From Zea mays (lineage: Eukaryota > Streptophyta > Magnoliopsida > Poales > Poaceae): a stretch of 64,000 nt of DNA. Under the pieces are notes generated by a model, which did not search any database, was not told the DNA's origin, and was given only the letters and a program-made list of their open reading frames with translations. How positions within the stretch are numbered: position 1 is the first letter of the stretch; every line of letters starts with the position of its first letter. The stretch lies in the NCBI RefSeq assembly GCF_902167145.1, contig NC_050104.1:92577849-92641848 (forward strand), read 5' to 3'. The position numbers and the translations under genes were made by a program. Positions 32,026 to 43,485 of the stretch are shown one piece after another.

Positions 32026-34836
32026 TTGCAGGTTTATGCATCCGGGGGTTCAAGCTGGATTATCGACAGCGGATGCACAAACCATATGACGGGGGAGAAG
32101 AAGATGTTCACCTCCTACGTCAAGAATAAGGATCCCCAAGATTCAATCATATTCGGTGATGGGAACCAAGCTTGTCAAGCAGGTAAACAAGTGGGAGGAG
32201 CACATCACAGCAAGAATGTGATGACCACTTCAAGACCTCTGGAGCTGCTGCATATGGACCTCTTCGGACCCGTCGCCTATCTAAGCATAGGAGGAAGTAA
32301 GTATGGTCTAGTTATTGTTGATGACTTTTCCCGCTTCACTTGGGTGTTCTCTTTGCAGGATAAGTCTGAAACCCAAGGGACCCTCAAGCGCTTCCTAAGG
32401 AGAGCTCAAAATGAGTTTGAGCTCAAGGTGAAGAAGATAAGGAGCGACAACGGGTCCGAGTTCAAGAATCTTCAAGTGGAGGAGTTCCTTGAGGAGGAAG
32501 GGATCAAGCACGAGTTCTCCGCTCCCTACACACCACAACAAAATGGTGTGGTAGAGAGGAAGAACAGGACGCTCATCGATATGGCGAGGACGATGCTTGG
32601 AGAGTTCAAGACCCCCGAGTGTTTTTGGTCGGAAGCCGTGAACACGGCTTGCCACGCCATCAACAGGGTCTACCTTCACTGCCTCCTCAAGAAGACTTCA
32701 TATGAGCTGCTAACCGGTAACAAACCCAATGTATCGTACTTTCGTGTATTTGGGAGTAAATGCTACATTCTAGTGAAGAAGGGTAGGAACTCTAAATTTG
32801 CTCCCAAAGCTGTAGAAGGGGTTTTATTAGGTTATGATTCAAATACAAAGGCGTATAGGGTCTTCAACAAATCATCGGGTTTGGTTGAAGTCTCTAGCGA
32901 CGTTGTATTTGATGAGACTAATGGCTCTCCAAGAGAGCAAGTTGTTGATCTTGATGATGTAGATGAAGAAGATGTTCCAACGGCCGCGATACGCACCATG
33001 GCGATTGGAGATGTGCGGCCTCAGGAACAATTGGAGCAAGATCAACCGTCTTCCTCAACTATGGTGCATTCCCCAACCCAAGATGACGAACAGGTACCTC
33101 AAGTGGAGGTGCATGATCAAGGGGGAGCACAAGATGTTCAAGTTGAAGAGGAAGAAGCACCTCAGGCACCTCCAACCCAAGTTCGAGCGACGATCCAAAG
33201 GGATCATCCCATCGACCAGATATTGAGTGATATTAGCAAGGGAGTAACTACTCGTTCAAGATTAGTTAATTTTTGTGAGCATTACTCCTTTGTCTCTTCT
33301 ATTGAGCCTTTCAGGGTAGAAGAGGCCTTGCTAGATCCGGACTGGGTGTTGGCCATGCAGGAGGAACTCAACAACTTCAAGCGCAATGAAGTTTGGACCC
33401 TGGTGCCTCGTCCCAAGCAAAATGTTGTGGGAACCAAGTGGGTGTTCCGCAACAAACACGACGAGCACGGGGTGGTGACAAGGAACAAGGCTCGACTTGT
33501 GGCAAAAGGTTATGCCCAAGTCGCAGGTCTGGACTTTGAGGAGACGTTTGCTCCTGTGGCTAGGCTAGAATCAATTCGTATCATGCTAGCATATGCCGCT
33601 CACCATTCTTTCAGGTTGTACCAAATGGATGTGAAGAGCGCTTTCCTCAACAGACCGATCAAGGAGGAGGTGTACGTGGAGCAACCCCCTGGCTTCGAGG
33701 ATGAACGATACCCCGACCACGTGTGTAAGCTCTCTAAGGCTCTCTATGGACTTAAGCAAGCCCCAAGAGCATGGTATGAATGCCTTAGAGACTTTTTAAT
33801 TGCTAATGCTTTCAAGGTTGGGAAAGCCGATCCAACTCTTTTTACTAAGACTTGCGATGGTGATCTTTTTGTGTGCCAAATTTATGTCGATGACATAATA
33901 TTTGGTTCTACTAATCAAAAGTCTTGTGAAGAGTTTAGCAGGGTGATGACGCAGAAATTCGAGATGTCGATGATGGGCGAGTTGAACTACTTCCTTGGGT
34001 TCCAAGTGAAGCAACTCAAGGACGACACTTTCATCTCCCAAACGAAGTACACGCAAGATTTGCTAAAGCGGTTTGGGATGAAGGACGCCAAGCCCGCAAA
34101 GACGCCGATGGGAACCAACGGACACACCGACCTCAACAAAGGTGGTAAGTCCGTTGATCAAAAAGCATACCGGTCCATGATAGGTTCTTTGCTTTATTTA
34201 TGTGCTAGTAGACCGGATATTATGCTTAGCGTATGCATGTGTGCTAGATTTCAATCCGATCCTAAGGAGTGTCACTTAGTGGCTGTGAAGCGAATTCTTC
34301 GATATTTAGTTGCTACGCCTTGCTTCGGGATCTGGTATCCAAAGGGGTCTAACTTTGACTTGATTGGATATTCGGATTCCGACTATGCTGGATGTAAGGT
34401 CGATAGGAAGAGTACATTGGGGACGTGCCAATTCTTAGGAAGGTCCCTGGTGTCATGGAACTCTAAGAAACAAACTTCCGTTGCCCTATCCACCGCTGAG
34501 GCCGAGTACGTTGCCGCAGGACAGTGTTGTGCGCAACTACTCTGGATGAGGCAAACCCTCCGGGACTTTGGCTACAATCTGAGCAAAGTCCCACTCCTAT
34601 GTGACAATGAGAGTGCTATCCGAATAGCGGAAAATCCTGTTGAGCACAGCCGCACAAAGCACATTGACATCCGACATCACTTTTTGAGAGATCACCAGCA
34701 AAAGGGAGATATCGAAGTGTTTCATGTTAGCACCGAGAACCAGCTAGCCGATATCTTTACCAAGCCTCTAGATGAGAAGACCTTTTACAGGCTGCGTAGT
34801 GAGCTAAATGTCTTAGATTCGCGGAACTTGGATTGA
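32026..34836 (+). CDS. Copia-1 pol (protease, integrase, RT, RNase H) with 396-bp in-frame deletion
   Basis: The frame is +1 relative to gag and is open from 31981, overlapping the gag end by 38 nt. The first likely codon used is unclear (TTG 32026 is near; there is no ATG). Protease has [10 protein letters not shown]. Compared with Copia-2, 132 residues are missing at the junction near 32169, removing the rest of protease and the HHCC zinc finger of integrase. Integrase core (M-D-L-F-G-P, S-D-N-G-S-E-F), RT ([15 protein letters not shown]) and RNase H ([16 protein letters not shown]) remain in one frame to TGA at 34836. Product is unlikely to integrate. Confidence 0.9.
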   Translation: MQVYASGGSSWIIDSGCTNHMTGEKKMFTSYVKNKDPQDSIIFGDGNQACQAGKQVGGAHHSKNVMTTSRPLELLHMDLFGPVAYLSIGGSKYGLVIVDDFSRFTWVFSLQDKSETQGTLKRFLRRAQNEFELKVKKIRSDNGSEFKNLQVEEFLEEEGIKHEFSAPYTPQQNGVVERKNRTLIDMARTMLGEFKTPECFWSEAVNTACHAINRVYLHCLLKKTSYELLTGNKPNVSYFRVFGSKCYILVKKGRNSKFAPKAVEGVLLGYDSNTKAYRVFNKSSGLVEVSSDVVFDETNGSPREQVVDLDDVDEEDVPTAAIRTMAIGDVRPQEQLEQDQPSSSTMVHSPTQDDEQVPQVEVHDQGGAQDVQVEEEEAPQAPPTQVRATIQRDHPIDQILSDISKGVTTRSRLVNFCEHYSFVSSIEPFRVEEALLDPDWVLAMQEELNNFKRNEVWTLVPRPKQNVVGTKWVFRNKHDEHGVVTRNKARLVAKGYAQVAGLDFEETFAPVARLESIRIMLAYAAHHSFRLYQMDVKSAFLNRPIKEEVYVEQPPGFEDERYPDHVCKLSKALYGLKQAPRAWYECLRDFLIANAFKVGKADPTLFTKTCDGDLFVCQIYVDDIIFGSTNQKSCEEFSRVMTQKFEMSMMGELNYFLGFQVKQLKDDTFISQTKYTQDLLKRFGMKDAKPAKTPMGTNGHTDLNKGGKSVDQKAYRSMIGSLLYLCASRPDIMLSVCMCARFQSDPKECHLVAVKRILRYLVATPCFGIWYPKGSNFDLIGYSDSDYAGCKVDRKSTLGTCQFLGRSLVSWNSKKQTSVALSTAEAEYVAAGQCCAQLLWMRQTLRDFGYNLSKVPLLCDNESAIRIAENPVEHSRTKHIDIRHHFLRDHQQKGDIEVFHVSTENQLADIFTKPLDEKTFYRLRSELNVLDSRNLD

Positions 34837-35635
34837 ATTGTAGCATACATGTGTTTATGCCTTTGATCATGTTCATTCTGCATTTTGTTGCTTATTGTGG
34901 TGCTCAAGTTGTACAAACATTCCCTGGACCTCACAAGTCCTTGTTGCAAGTGATGCACATATTTAGGGGGAGCTGTGCTACAACTTGACCCTTTGAGACT
35001 CACCATATTCTTGAGTTTGGTTGTTTTAGTCTCAAAGGAGGATTGAAAGGGAAAAGGTGGACTTGGACCATGCAAGACTTCCACTGCACTCCGATGAAAA
35101 GAGTAACTTTTCCAAGTTCATCTTTATACTCTTATTGCCTTGGTGTTCTTATTTGAAGATTTTGGTGAGGCAATGGGGTTAAAGGGCCAAGATTGATCCT
35201 GTTTTGGTGCTTGATGCCAAAGGGGGAGAAAATAAAGGCCAAAGCAATAGATGGATCAGCTACCACTTGAGAAATTTTGAAAATAGTAGATTAGAGCTTT
35301 TGGTTTGTCAAAACTCTTTTATTGTCTCTTATGTCTAAAGTTGGCCTCTTGTGGGGAGAAGTGTTGATTATGGGAAAAAGGGGGAGTTTTTGAAATCCTT
35401 GATCAAATTTCTTTGGAAAACCTCTCTTTATGTCTCTACAAGTGGTTTTGACTTAGAGATAGGAATTTGAGTTTGATTTGCAAAAACAAACCAAGTGGTG
35501 GCATAGAGTGATCCATATATGTCAAATTTGATTCAAAACAACTTTGAGGTTTCATTTGAATTGATTTTGTACTTGTTCTACTTGCTTTATGTTGTGTTGG
35601 CATAAATCACCAAAAAGGGGGAGATTGAAAGGGAA
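34837..35635 (+). other. Copia-1 3' non-coding region with repeated polypurine tracts
   Basis: This segment holds no frame of note. GGGGGAG purine tracts occur near 34966, 35222, 35380 and just before the 3' LTR (AAAAAGGGGGAGAT, 35622-35635). The last is the true polypurine tract by position. Repeated tracts upstream of the 3' LTR are a known Sirevirus trait. I see no envelope-like ORF. Confidence 0.75.
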
Positions 35636-36854
35636 ATGTGCCTTTGGGTCATTTCTAAGTATTTTGGTGATTTAGTGTCCAACACAAGTGCCTAAGTGTA
35701 AAAAGATGGACAAAGTACAAATCGAGGATAAAGGTATGTTTCTCAGACTTAGTACATTGTTTTATGGACTAATGTATTGTGTCTAAGTGCTGGAAACAGG
35801 AAAAGACCAACTGGAAATGTCTTGGCTCGAGCAGCCAAGACTCTGCTCAGTCTGGGTGCACCGGACTGTCCGGTGGTGCATCGGACAGTGTCCGGTGCGC
35901 CTGGCTGTATCGAGCGAAGTGGCCGCTCTCGGGAATTCACCGGCGACGTACGACTATAATTCACCGGACTGTCCGGTGTGCACCGGACTGTCCGGTGAGC
36001 CAACGATCGGCCGGGCCAACGGTCGGCCACGCGATCTGCGCGGGACACGTGGCCGAGCCAACGGCTAGAAGGGGGCACCGGACTGTTCGGTGTGCACCGG
36101 ACATGTCCGGTGCACCAATGGCTCCCAAATCTGCAACGGTCGGCTTCACTATTTAAGGAAGGAAATCGGGCACCGGACAGTGTCCGGTGCGCCAGTCGAC
36201 AGAAGGCAAGATCAGCCTTCCTAGATTGCTCTCAACGGCTCCTAGCTGCCTTGGGGCTATAAAAGGGACCCCTAGGCGCATGGAGGAACACACCAAGCTT
36301 TCCTACAACATTCTTAAGCACCAAGACATCGATCTCGCGCATTCGTTTCATTGTGATAGCATATAGAGCTCTAGTGGAGTTGTGAACTCATTGAGTTGTG
36401 TTGCGAGCTCTTGTTGCGACTTGTGTGCGTGTTTGACACTCTGATTCTTGTGTCTTGTGTGCGTTGCTAATCCCTCCCTTGCTCCGTGTTCTTTGTGAAT
36501 TTCAAGTGTAAGGGCGAGAGGCTCCAAGTTGTGGAGATTCCTCGCAAACGGGATTGAGAAAAAGCAAGCAAAACACCGTGGTATTCAAGTTGGTCTTTGG
36601 ACCGCTTGAGAGGGGTTGATAGCAACCCTCGTCCATTGGGACGCCACAACGTGGAGTAGGCAAGCGTTGGTCTTGGCCGAACCACGGGATAACCACCGTG
36701 CCATCTCTGTGATTGATTTCTTGTGGTTATTGTGTTTTGTTGAGACTTCTCTTTAGCCACTTGGCAATTATTGTGCTAACGATTAACCAAGTTTTGTGGC
36801 TTAAGTTTTCAAGTTTCACAGGATCACCTATTCACCCCCCTCTAGGTGCTCTCA
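35636..36854 (+). repeat. Copia-1 3' LTR (1219 bp)
   Basis: Same ends as the 5' LTR but with a single copy of the 249-bp block. It has a TATA box near 36257-36266 and CACCGGAC/GTCCGGTG palindromes at 35870-36190. Confidence 0.93.
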
Positions 36855-36859
36855 GTCAC

Positions 36860-38637
36860 GGGCAAAGTCTTCACCGACGTGCTCCAGGGTCCTCCCCCTA
36901 CGACACGGGGGTTGGGTCCCACACGTCATGCAAGCTGACCCGAAACGGAAGGAGCCAAACCGCCGCACGCGGAGCATATAACTGCCCCGCGGTTACAAGC
37001 ACTCCTCCATCCTCGCCGAAACCAGCGGTCGAAAGGGGCGGACCGCCATGCAGGTGGCATGCAACCGCACCACGGGGCGCACCCCTTCGGCTTCGTCACA
37101 TCCAGCATGGAGGCCCAGGCCCACACGTCATGTAACCGGCGTGTCGGTTACTACGTGCAAGAAACTGCACCGCCACTTGCGCCAATGTCGTGCCTTCTCG
37201 ACTGAGGAACCAGTGCCGCGACTCGAGGCAACCCTGCGCATGGCCCAACAGTGCCAATCGAGCACATCGATCACGGGTCAGTCAGCCGCGGGAGGAGGCG
37301 CGACGGTTGATATGGCCAAAAGTGGACCGGCAGTAATGGCAGCAGCAGACGGGTAGAAGCAGCGGTCAAATCGCCTGCAGGCTCGCATCCCCTCCTGAAG
37401 CAGCAGGGGAGCCCTCTCCCACGGTGTGAAGACGACGCGTCCGTGTTCCGTTCCTCGAACGGCACGCGCTCGCGGCCGCCCCGCGAACCGCCCGTCCCGT
37501 CGCATTAACTCCTCGGCAGGGCAAGCGACACCTTTGGCAGGCGAAGCGGGCGTCGTTTCACCTCCGCCATGATGACCGCGTCAAAAAAGGTGCGCCACGC
37601 CATTTAAATTCATATCCTTTTCTTCTTCCCCTTTCTCTCTCTTGCTACAGGGACCGGGAAAGGGGATATTTCGAAAGGGATCCTTCTCCACGAAGGAAGC
37701 GGGCCCCGAACCCTCCTACTGATCAGGGTTTCGACAGCCGCCCCAGAGCACTCAGGCTTCAAGCTCATTACTGATCAGGGGTTCGAATGCTGGCCCCTCG
37801 GAAGGGTTCGACAGCCGCCCCAGAGCACTCGGGCTCCGCGCCCACTACTGATCAGGGATTCGAAGGCTGGCCCCTCGGAAGGGTTCGACAGCCGCCCTAG
37901 AGCACGCAGAGCGAGGGATGACTCTAGGTACGTCCGATACATGGCCGAGGCTCGGGCTACGCTCCCGAGGTACCCTAGGACATTTCCGAGACCAGCAGAA
38001 GCGATTTTGTAACGGAATCCCATCAGAGGGAGGCATCGAGCCCTCGGACCCTATCGAACGGGTCTGGGTCCGGCAAATCACCTGTAGGTACTTTTGGAGC
38101 ACGCCTCTGGGCCACTAGCCGACCCTTATCGAACGGGGCACGAGCGTTCACTCGGATCACCCGTTAGCACCTCACTGGAGACACCATGTTCGGCGCCCTC
38201 CGAGGGCAACATGGCGCTTTCCCCCCCTTCCTCCTTGCGGAAAGACAACGAAGGGGCATATGATAAAAGTCGAGACAATCCTTGATCGTCCTCTCGCTCC
38301 GTGCAGAGGCTCGGGGGCTGCTCTCGCAAACCCGGCTACGGCCAAAACCGTTGATAGCGTCAACAAACCAGCCTAAAAACTCGAAACCTGACCATGCACC
38401 CGGTCTACGATCAGGTCGCATGAGGGAACAACCAGGCCGGCCAAGACATCACGAAAGGCATTAAGACCTCAGAGGAGTCAAACCACTCCTCCGAGGCCTC
38501 GGGGGCTACACCCGGCGGGTGCGCTCGCACGCACCCACCGGAGCAAAGTGTAACCGAGAAAGGCCGGTCCCCTTGCAAAAAAGTGCGACAAAGCCTCCAA
38601 GCGAGTACCAACATTCCCTTTGAGGCTCGGGGGCTAC
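36860..38637 (+). other. Gypsy-1 3' internal region, right part
   Basis: From about 37435 to 38637 this matches, inverted, the Gypsy-2 segment 59902-61140. That includes a 76-77-bp tandem repeat (about 37725-37910) and the purine-rich GAGGCTCGGGGGCTAC before the LTR. Left of 37435 the similarity stops and Gypsy-1 has unrelated GC-rich sequence where Gypsy-2 has its antisense-gene promoter and first exon. No gene supported. Confidence 0.6.
37725..37910. repeat. Tandem repeat, ~76-bp unit
   Basis: Units share CTGATCAGGG-TTCGA, CCCCTCGGAAGGGTTCGACAG and GCCGCCCCAGAGCACTC blocks. The inverted counterpart lies in Gypsy-2 at 60645-60870. Confidence 0.8.
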
Positions 38638-40033
38638 TGTCGGGTACCGTAATTAGGGGTACCCCCAACACTCCTAAACACGGCTGGTAACCACCATCAG
38701 CACAAGCTGCAGAGACTGATGGGCACGATTCAGGTCAAGGCTTCGTCTACTCAAGGGACGCGATCTCGCCTCGCCCGAGCCCAGCCTCGGGCGGGAACAG
38801 TAGTCCCAGACGGATTCTCGCCTCGCCCGAGGGCCTCCTCAAGCAACGGGCGCACCCTCGACTCGCCCGAAGCCCAGCTCGGTCAGGCTTCGTAGTGAAG
38901 CAACCTTGGCCAAATCGCCTCACCAACCGACCGTATCGCAGGCGCATTTAATGCGAGGATCGCCTGACACCTTATCCTGACACACGTGCCTCAGTCGGCA
39001 AGGTCGAAGTGACCGCAGTCACTTCGCCCTTCCACTGATCGACCTGACAGGAAAACAGCGTCGCTCGCCCTCTCCGACTGCTGTGCCACCCGCCAGGGTG
39101 AGGCTGACAACAGCTAAGTTTATCCTCAGGCGCAACAGGAAGCTCCGTCTCGCCCGACCTTGGGCCTCAGCCTCAGGAGGAGGTCTCCGCCTCGCCCGAC
39201 CCTAGGGCTCGGCCCCTGCCTCGGCCTCGGAAGGTGGTCTCCGCCTCGCCCGACCCCAGGACTCGGCCTCAACCTCGGCCTCGGAAGGTGGTCTCCGCCT
39301 CGCCCGATCCCAGGGCTCGGCCTCAACCTCGACCTCAGAAGGAATCGCGTCCTCGCTCGACCCCGGCCTCGGCCTCAGGAGGAGTCTCCGCCTCGCCCGA
39401 CCTTGGGCTCGAATCGACCGCGCCACGGAGGATGCATCATTACCCTACCCCTAGCTAGCTCAGGCTACGGGGGAACAAGACCGGCGTCCCATCTAGGCTC
39501 GCCCCGGTAACAAGTAATGATGGCCCCCCGCGTGCGTCCATGACGACGGTGGTTCTCAGCCCCCTACGGAAGTAAGGAGACGTCAGCAAGGTCCCAGCAG
39601 CCCTGACAGCTGTGCTTCTACAGGGCTCGAGCGCTCCTCTAACGGCCACGATACCGCGTACGCAGGGCTCTAGCATCTCTCCGACAGCCACGTTGGCATG
39701 TACACAGCGCTCAGGCACCTCTCTGCCGGACACGTTAGCGCATAGCTACACCTCCATTGTACACCTGGACCCTCTCCTTGCATCTATAAAAGGAAGGTCC
39801 AGGGCCTTCATGCGAGAGGGTCGCGCGGGAGAACGGGCTGATGAACAGGCTCACCCTCTATCTCTCTCGCGAGCGCTTGTAACCCCTACTACGAGCGCAT
39901 CCCCCTGGCGCAGGATAACACGAGCCGCGTTCCCCCCCTTGTGTTCCGTCTCGCGCCAACCCATCTGGGCTGGGACACGCAGCGACAATTTTACTTGTCG
40001 GTCCAGGGACCCCCCGGGGTCGAAACGCCGACA
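38638..40033 (+). repeat. Gypsy-1 3' LTR (1396 bp)
   Basis: It starts TGTCGGGTACCG after GGGGGCTAC, ends ACGCCGACA, and is followed by the target duplicate ATAGT. It is very similar to the 5' LTR, with only scattered substitutions by eye, concentrated in the 54-bp array. Confidence 0.93.
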
Positions 40034-40038
40034 ATAGT

Positions 40039-40417
40039 GGTGGGTACAACTTCGTATGAAATTACAAACATGCCCATGAATCTTACGCACATGATTTACA
40101 AGTTCCACAGGGGTAACATTGTCTTTTCTCCTTATCTCTCCATGCTGAATAAGCCTTCCGAACCTCCTTCTTCTTCTTTGCTTCGTCTGAAGCTTCTTCC
40201 TTAGGTTTTTGAGCTAAAGCTTCTTCCTTCGGCGCACTTCTTCGAAGGGTAGCTTTGCTTCTTCCTTCGACACATTTCTTTTGAGCTGAAGCTTCTTCCT
40301 TTCTAGTTTATAAACGTGTGTTTGAGGGAGCTTCGACACATTGTTCTTTGCATAGTACCTAATATGTATTCGATAATAAAGGGTTTAAAGGATCTTCGGT
40401 GATAGAGGCCTCCAATA
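40039..40417 (-). repeat. Right part of the split ~514-bp LTR
   Basis: It continues 17639-17773 after the duplicated ATAGT. It is rich in GCTTCTTCC/CTTCGG motifs. The right edge is placed at CTCCAATA (40410-40417). On the minus strand this reads TATTGGAG and is preceded by GGGCTAC, paralleling the GGGGGCTAC/TGTCGGG junction of Gypsy-1, so the expected TG seems mutated to TA. Confidence 0.55.
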
Positions 40418-40860
40418 GTAGCCCATTGAGGAATTAGTCCGTTTGTTCATAATGAGCTTAGACCACAAAAAAATAAAATTGGGAGGCCTTGTGCCGAAGA
40501 TCCGGAAAACACATCCCCAAAGCTCGTTATGAAGCTGAAAGACTTGAAGAATCTTTTGACAAAAAAATATGAGGAGATCGCATCATTGAAGCAGGTCTTT
40601 GCCGAAGCTAAAGAAAAAAGGAAAAAAAGAAAAAAAAAGGCTAAGGAAACTCACGAGCGAGATATACAAAAAAAAGATTTCGAAGAAAGAAGAAGGCATT
40701 GCTGGGCTTCGCCGGAACCTTGGAACCTCGAAGAAGCTGATTCGAGGCGGAAGCTATACACGGACTAGAAGGTTTGTTTGTCAGAACTTTGCATCCTCGG
40801 AATTCTCTCGTTACACCTTTTTTTTTCTTTCTTGTGGTGATGAATAACTCCGACGATCTT
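40418..40860 (+). pseudogene. Antisense-ORF coiled-coil remnant next to the split LTR
   Basis: Plus-strand frames at 40529-40768 and, after a shift in an A-run, to ~40790 are extremely Lys/Glu-rich. They resemble the coiled coil at 2066-2410 of the Grande-like antisense gene. The CCGAAG hexamer recurs. Position and strand fit the 3' internal end of a minus-strand Tat element. The right border is approximate. Confidence 0.45.
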
Positions 40861-43485
40861 CTTCTTGCCGGCGACAAAACCACCACCCAACCTTGAGTGA
40901 ATGGCACATCACGTCACGTCACGTTACGCGGTGTCATCCGTTTGCTCCTCAACGACCTGACACTGTACACACGATGATGGATCGGTGGGGCGACCGAGCG
41001 CGCAGTTACGGCACGCGGAAAAAGCAACGGGTACCGGTGCCGCCCCAATTACTACTACTACGACGAAGCTAAAGCGGGCGGGCGGGCGGGCGCGACCCTC
41101 ACGCGCGTTCCTGTGCGGCGACCGTCTCGTCTCCCGCGGCAGCAGCGAGATGCTGATATACGTGTGCGTGGACGTACTGGAGTAAGCAGCAGCAGCGAGA
41201 CGAGACGAGACCGATCGAGATGGATGACGACGACGTGTTTTGCTCTGTCTGACGTTGCTGCTGTGATCGGCGCGCCTCATGCATGTCATGTTCAGATGCG
41301 CGATACCGGTCCACGTTTGCCGTATTTTGCGAGTGGTTACGGGTCGCAGGGACGGACGGGCGACGGGGCGAGGATGGGAGGAAAGCGAAGGAACGAGCCC
41401 AGCGATTAAACGCGTCCGGCCAGGCCAGGCGCGCCGCGCGTGTGATCGTGAAAGCCAACGGATGCTGCCGCTGCTGCTGCTTTTTTTCCTCCCTCGGCCG
41501 GCCCTGGATTTGTCGAAGCAACCAGACGAAGCAGGGGCTATCAGCTGCTCTGTGCTTGTAGAAGAAACCAAAGCCGGCTTTGGCTCCTGAGGCCACGACT
41601 GTTCTCTGACTGACTGACGGACGGACGGCACGCGTGTATTTTTCAGCGAAGCAGGGTGCGAATTTATGAGCGGCAGCAAATCAAATGAAACCGGTCAGGG
41701 GGGGAAAAATTTTGATACTACAAAAAAAATGTCAACTTGAGAACGGTTTGCATTTATTATATAGGCTGTGCACGCTGCGCCCATGCTAACGCTAGGTAGC
41801 CAGGCGCAGGGGCTGGCTACCAGCCTACTACCACACAGCAGATAGAGCAACCCGTGGTTGCACTCGCGCCACACGCCCCGGCCAATATACGTGGAGTGGT
41901 CTGATCTGGGCACGTGCGGGCATTGAGAACGAGTTTTTTCTTCTTCTTCTCATTAGTCGCGTCTAACATTTTTTTTCCTCAAACAAAATGGCCCTTTTTT
42001 TTTCTCTAGAGTCTAGCTAGGTCACCGATCTGGCCTCTGCGAGTACTAGTAGTGGCTTGCATACTTCCGATAGGTGAGGTGATAGTAGAGTTGTATACGC
42101 AAACGCGAGTCTCCCGAGCAGACGGCAGCGAATATGCACGGAGGCAGACGGGTATCAGCCAACCAACTCTCACCTAGACCGCACCAACCAACCCGCCGCC
42201 GCGAGTTCCTCTGGCTCTGGCTCTCTGGCCCTGGCCCCTCCTCGTCGCAACGTGCGCCGAGCCCGCACCACACGACCATGTCCCTGCCAGCGCGACTGCT
42301 GTGCTTCCCTTCCCCCGAAGCACACGTTTTCAACAAGTGCAGTGCAGAACTGACGATGAGAGCCGCGTGACAGCCCCCACAGGTGGCGTCGCTAGGTTGA
42401 CTGACTGGATGGGTGCGTCCGCCTCCGCCCGTCCTGCCAGCGAGGAAGGATGCGCGCTTCTCCGCTTCGCTGGCGGCGCGTGCTTCTGCTATCTGTCGGC
42501 ATCCGGCACGCCAGCGGGAGGACGGTTTGATAATAGCAGCGTAGTACGTGGTCTAATTATTAGTCAGTTTAAAAATAATGTCAAAAATAAAAGGACTAAT
42601 AGATATACATTTTTTTTCAATTTTCAACTCCTTCCGAGTTCCGAGGAGGCGGCGACCATCACACTCAGTCCACGGTGGAGGACGGAGAAGTCACGACGTT
42701 CATGGTGGTGTGTTCATATAAGCTCAATGTGTATGATAGCGTGAGCGTTTTCAGACATGCAATTTTTCTCCTGTCTCAGTTCTATTCTATTTTCTATAGA
42801 ATACCACGACTTCATATCCATACTACCGAAACCCACTCTACTGTTTTCTATATTTACAAAAATCTTGGAAGGATGTGTTTGAACTTCAAACCCCCAAATT
42901 CCAAACCCTATCAACTCGTCACCGTCGCAGCATCCTGCCCCTACGCGGTCGTCTCGTGGTGAGCGCCACTCTTCCCTCTGGAAACCGCATTTCACTTTGG
43001 TTGCGCCGTGCATTTTTCGCTCAAAAAAATGCTAACACAACAACAACAAAAAAAAACACTCCCTAACAATCTCTTGCTATAACCGTGGATTGATATCGCT
43101 TTAGCGTGTTTCGGCAAGGCGTTCGTCGCGGCGCGAGCGCGATGGAGCTCTCGAAGCAGGCGCGGGGCAGCGGGCCGGCTTCACGTCCGTTGCCCTCGGC
43201 GGCCCGCGGCCCTCAACTCCAAGCAGCCTGCGAACCACGCCATGGTTGGCCTTGGCAAATGGCAATTGGGGGGCGCAGGTGCCGACCAGCGCCTACCTGA
43301 TCTAGGTGCTGCCTTCTGATCAGCAGATTGTGCAGAAATCTGCTGGAATTATTTCGCCTTTTAGATCTGCCCTGTGACAACAAGCATGCAGATGGTGGTG
43401 CATCGCACAAACCAAGCACATGCATAACCCTGAATGAAGGTAAGGCTGATACTGGTACTGACCCCAAAATCTGTTGGTAGCATAA
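40861..43485. other. GC-rich non-coding stretch, nothing supported
   Basis: Contains GTCACGTCACGTCACGT (about 40910-40927), many simple GCA/CGG/CGAGA runs and several open frames of low-complexity Ser/Arg/Pro composition. None has a conserved motif I recognise. It may be former gene-flanking DNA. Confidence 0.5.

Larger units (their letters stand above)
28107..36854 (+). mobile_element. Copia-1: Sirevirus-type (Opie/Ji group) retrotransposon, nested in Gypsy-1
   Basis: The LTRs are 28107-29587 and 35636-36854, both TGAAAGGGAAATG...GTGCTCTCA. The target-site duplication GTCAC is at 28102-28106 and 36855-36859. The PBS (TGGTATCAAAG, 29590-29600) matches the initiator-Met tRNA type. Gag is open and ends before pol, which is in another frame. 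Integrase before RT marks Copia order. The long gag with CCHC knuckle, several purine tracts after pol and palindromes in the LTR are known Sirevirus marks. Confidence 0.93.
17774..40033 (+). mobile_element. Gypsy-1: complete Tat-lineage LTR retrotransposon (22.3 kb with nested Copia-1)
   Basis: The LTRs are 17774-19167 and 38638-40033, both TGTCGGG...CCGACA. The target-site duplication ATAGT is at 17769-17773 and 40034-40038. A PBS follows the 5' LTR (19168 on) and a purine-rich tract precedes the 3' LTR. Without Copia-1 and its duplicated target the element is about 13.5 kb. Gag and pol share one ancestral frame but carry many stops and shifts. Pol has the second, archaeal-type RNase H of the Tat lineage. 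LTR length and PBS suggest a Huck/Flip-like maize family, which I cannot settle by eye. Confidence 0.9.

Noticed and set aside
40924..41679. 251-residue open frame on the minus strand
   Set aside because: Composition is Ser/Arg/Pro low complexity in GC-rich DNA, other frames are equally open, and no motif or splice context is visible.
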